Assembly (NCBI GenBank): GCA_041744735.1
Contig: JBGTKH010000421.1
Location: 1-5,517 of the forward strand
Reading direction: 5' to 3'
Length of the DNA: 5,517 nucleotides
Source of the DNA: JBGTKH01 sp041744735
GTDB lineage: Bacteria; Planctomycetota; Planctomycetia; Pirellulales; Pirellulaceae
Shown: positions 5,098 through 5,517 of the stretch, in pieces
Layout of the letters: each line of letters starts with the position of its first letter
How positions within the stretch are numbered: position 1 is the stretch's first letter
Translations under genes and position numbers: made by a program
The notes under the pieces: model-generated
Seen by the model: only the letters and a program-made list of their open reading frames with translations
Database searches by the model: none
Told to the model about the DNA's origin: nothing

Positions 5098-5517
5098 AGA
5101 CAACCCGAGAAGAACCGAAAGGCAATTACCTCAGAAGCTCCTTCGAGTTTAGGAGTTTGAGCGGCGGATGGAAAGAGCTTGGGCGCGGGCTGACGCGGCA
5201 TGCCCGTCGCCTTTCGTCCCGTCGGCCCCTTGTGCACCGTCAAACCGGAGTTTTAGGGTGAGCCGAACGCGCTGGCGCCGTCGGCTGGCAATCAGGGTTT
5301 TGAATACGCACTAGACCCAAAACAAGCGAAGGCTTCGAGGCGAAGTGGCGATTTTTGGGCGAGCGGGGCGGCGCAGCGCGGGACGGCCAAGGCGAATCGC
5401 GCTTGGTGAGAGGGCAGCGGGCTTGCGGTGCGGCAGAGGCGGTGGCTTTCTGGGGTTGGGCGTGGCGGCGGACCGGAGCATCCGGACTCCGGCTTCGGGG
5501 GTTGGGGGCTTAGCATT
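5098..5517. other. 420-bp region without a convincing gene, upstream of the large membrane-anchored protein gene; repeat-rich
   Basis: No reading frame here looks like protein; the long minus-strand frame at 5292-5516 is Pro/Ser/Arg-rich low complexity. Visible structures are a hairpin, AGCCGA (5261-5266) with TCGGCT (5281-5286), containing an inner GC-rich palindrome; CCGGAG (5473-5478) with CTCCGG (5487-5492); and an imperfect direct repeat, GGCTTTCTGGGGTTGGG (5444-5460) and GGCTTCGGGGGTTGGG (5491-5506). The stretch from about 5250 to 5345 resembles intergenic repeats I associate with planctomycete genomes (low certainty). The promoter of the minus-strand genes probably lies here, but I see no clear -35/-10 pair. 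GAAGGAG (complement of 5138-5144) is Shine-Dalgarno-like but about 40 nt from the chosen start, so it does not serve it. Confidence 0.4.

Noticed and set aside
5449..5508. Possible G-quadruplex from the GGGGTTGGG and GGGGGTTGGGGG runs
   Set aside because: The two pairs of G runs are about 35 nt apart, too far for a standard four-run motif.
5292..5516. 74-codon minus-strand frame at the right edge
   Set aside because: It is Pro/Ser/Arg-rich low complexity, overlaps the repeats, and a second frame on the same strand is equally open; it looks like GC-rich non-coding DNA.

Overview
The window looks like a piece of a high-GC Gram-negative chromosome, most likely a planctomycete of the Pirellulales type. 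I infer this from protein style: an ABC ATPase with a GYMPD Q-loop and LSRGM signature, next to a very large membrane-anchored protein carrying VPVNW and WNDFS motifs. Weak or absent Shine-Dalgarno sequences and hairpin-forming repeats in nearly every intergenic gap fit the same view. No rRNA, tRNA or CRISPR array is visible, so the assignment is inference only.

Layout. Positions 1-695 (+) hold the 3' part of a glycosylasparaginase / N4-(beta-N-acetylglucosaminyl)-L-asparaginase-like Ntn hydrolase whose start lies outside the window. It converges on a small conserved-looking hypothetical gene at 719-934 (-). Positions 978-1231 hold two short non-coding elements in tandem (984-1066 and 1073-1225). 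Both begin and end with GGGTAGTG / CACTACCC, and they are separated and flanked by three exact copies of GACGGT, as expected of MITE-like insertions with 6-bp target duplications. A small gene-free gap with a heptamer repeat follows (1226-1390).

The rest of the window is a minus-strand pair. The upstream gene (2524-5097) encodes an 857-residue protein with a lipoprotein-type signal, a Lys/Glu-rich linker, a large extracytoplasmic part and two central membrane segments. The downstream gene (1391-2317) encodes an ABC-2/CcmA-type ATPase. A 206-bp gap between them carries three interlocking inverted repeats that can fold in mutually exclusive ways. The region upstream of the big gene (5098-5517) has no convincing gene, only further repeats and G-rich sequence.

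How the genes may work together: the ATPase and the membrane-anchored protein probably serve one envelope export or remodelling system, but no ABC permease is in the window. The asparaginase and the small gene have no visible link to that system. The most notable observations are the tandem mini-elements, an Ile in place of the conserved oxyanion-hole Thr in the asparaginase, and the interlocking repeats in the ABC gene gap.
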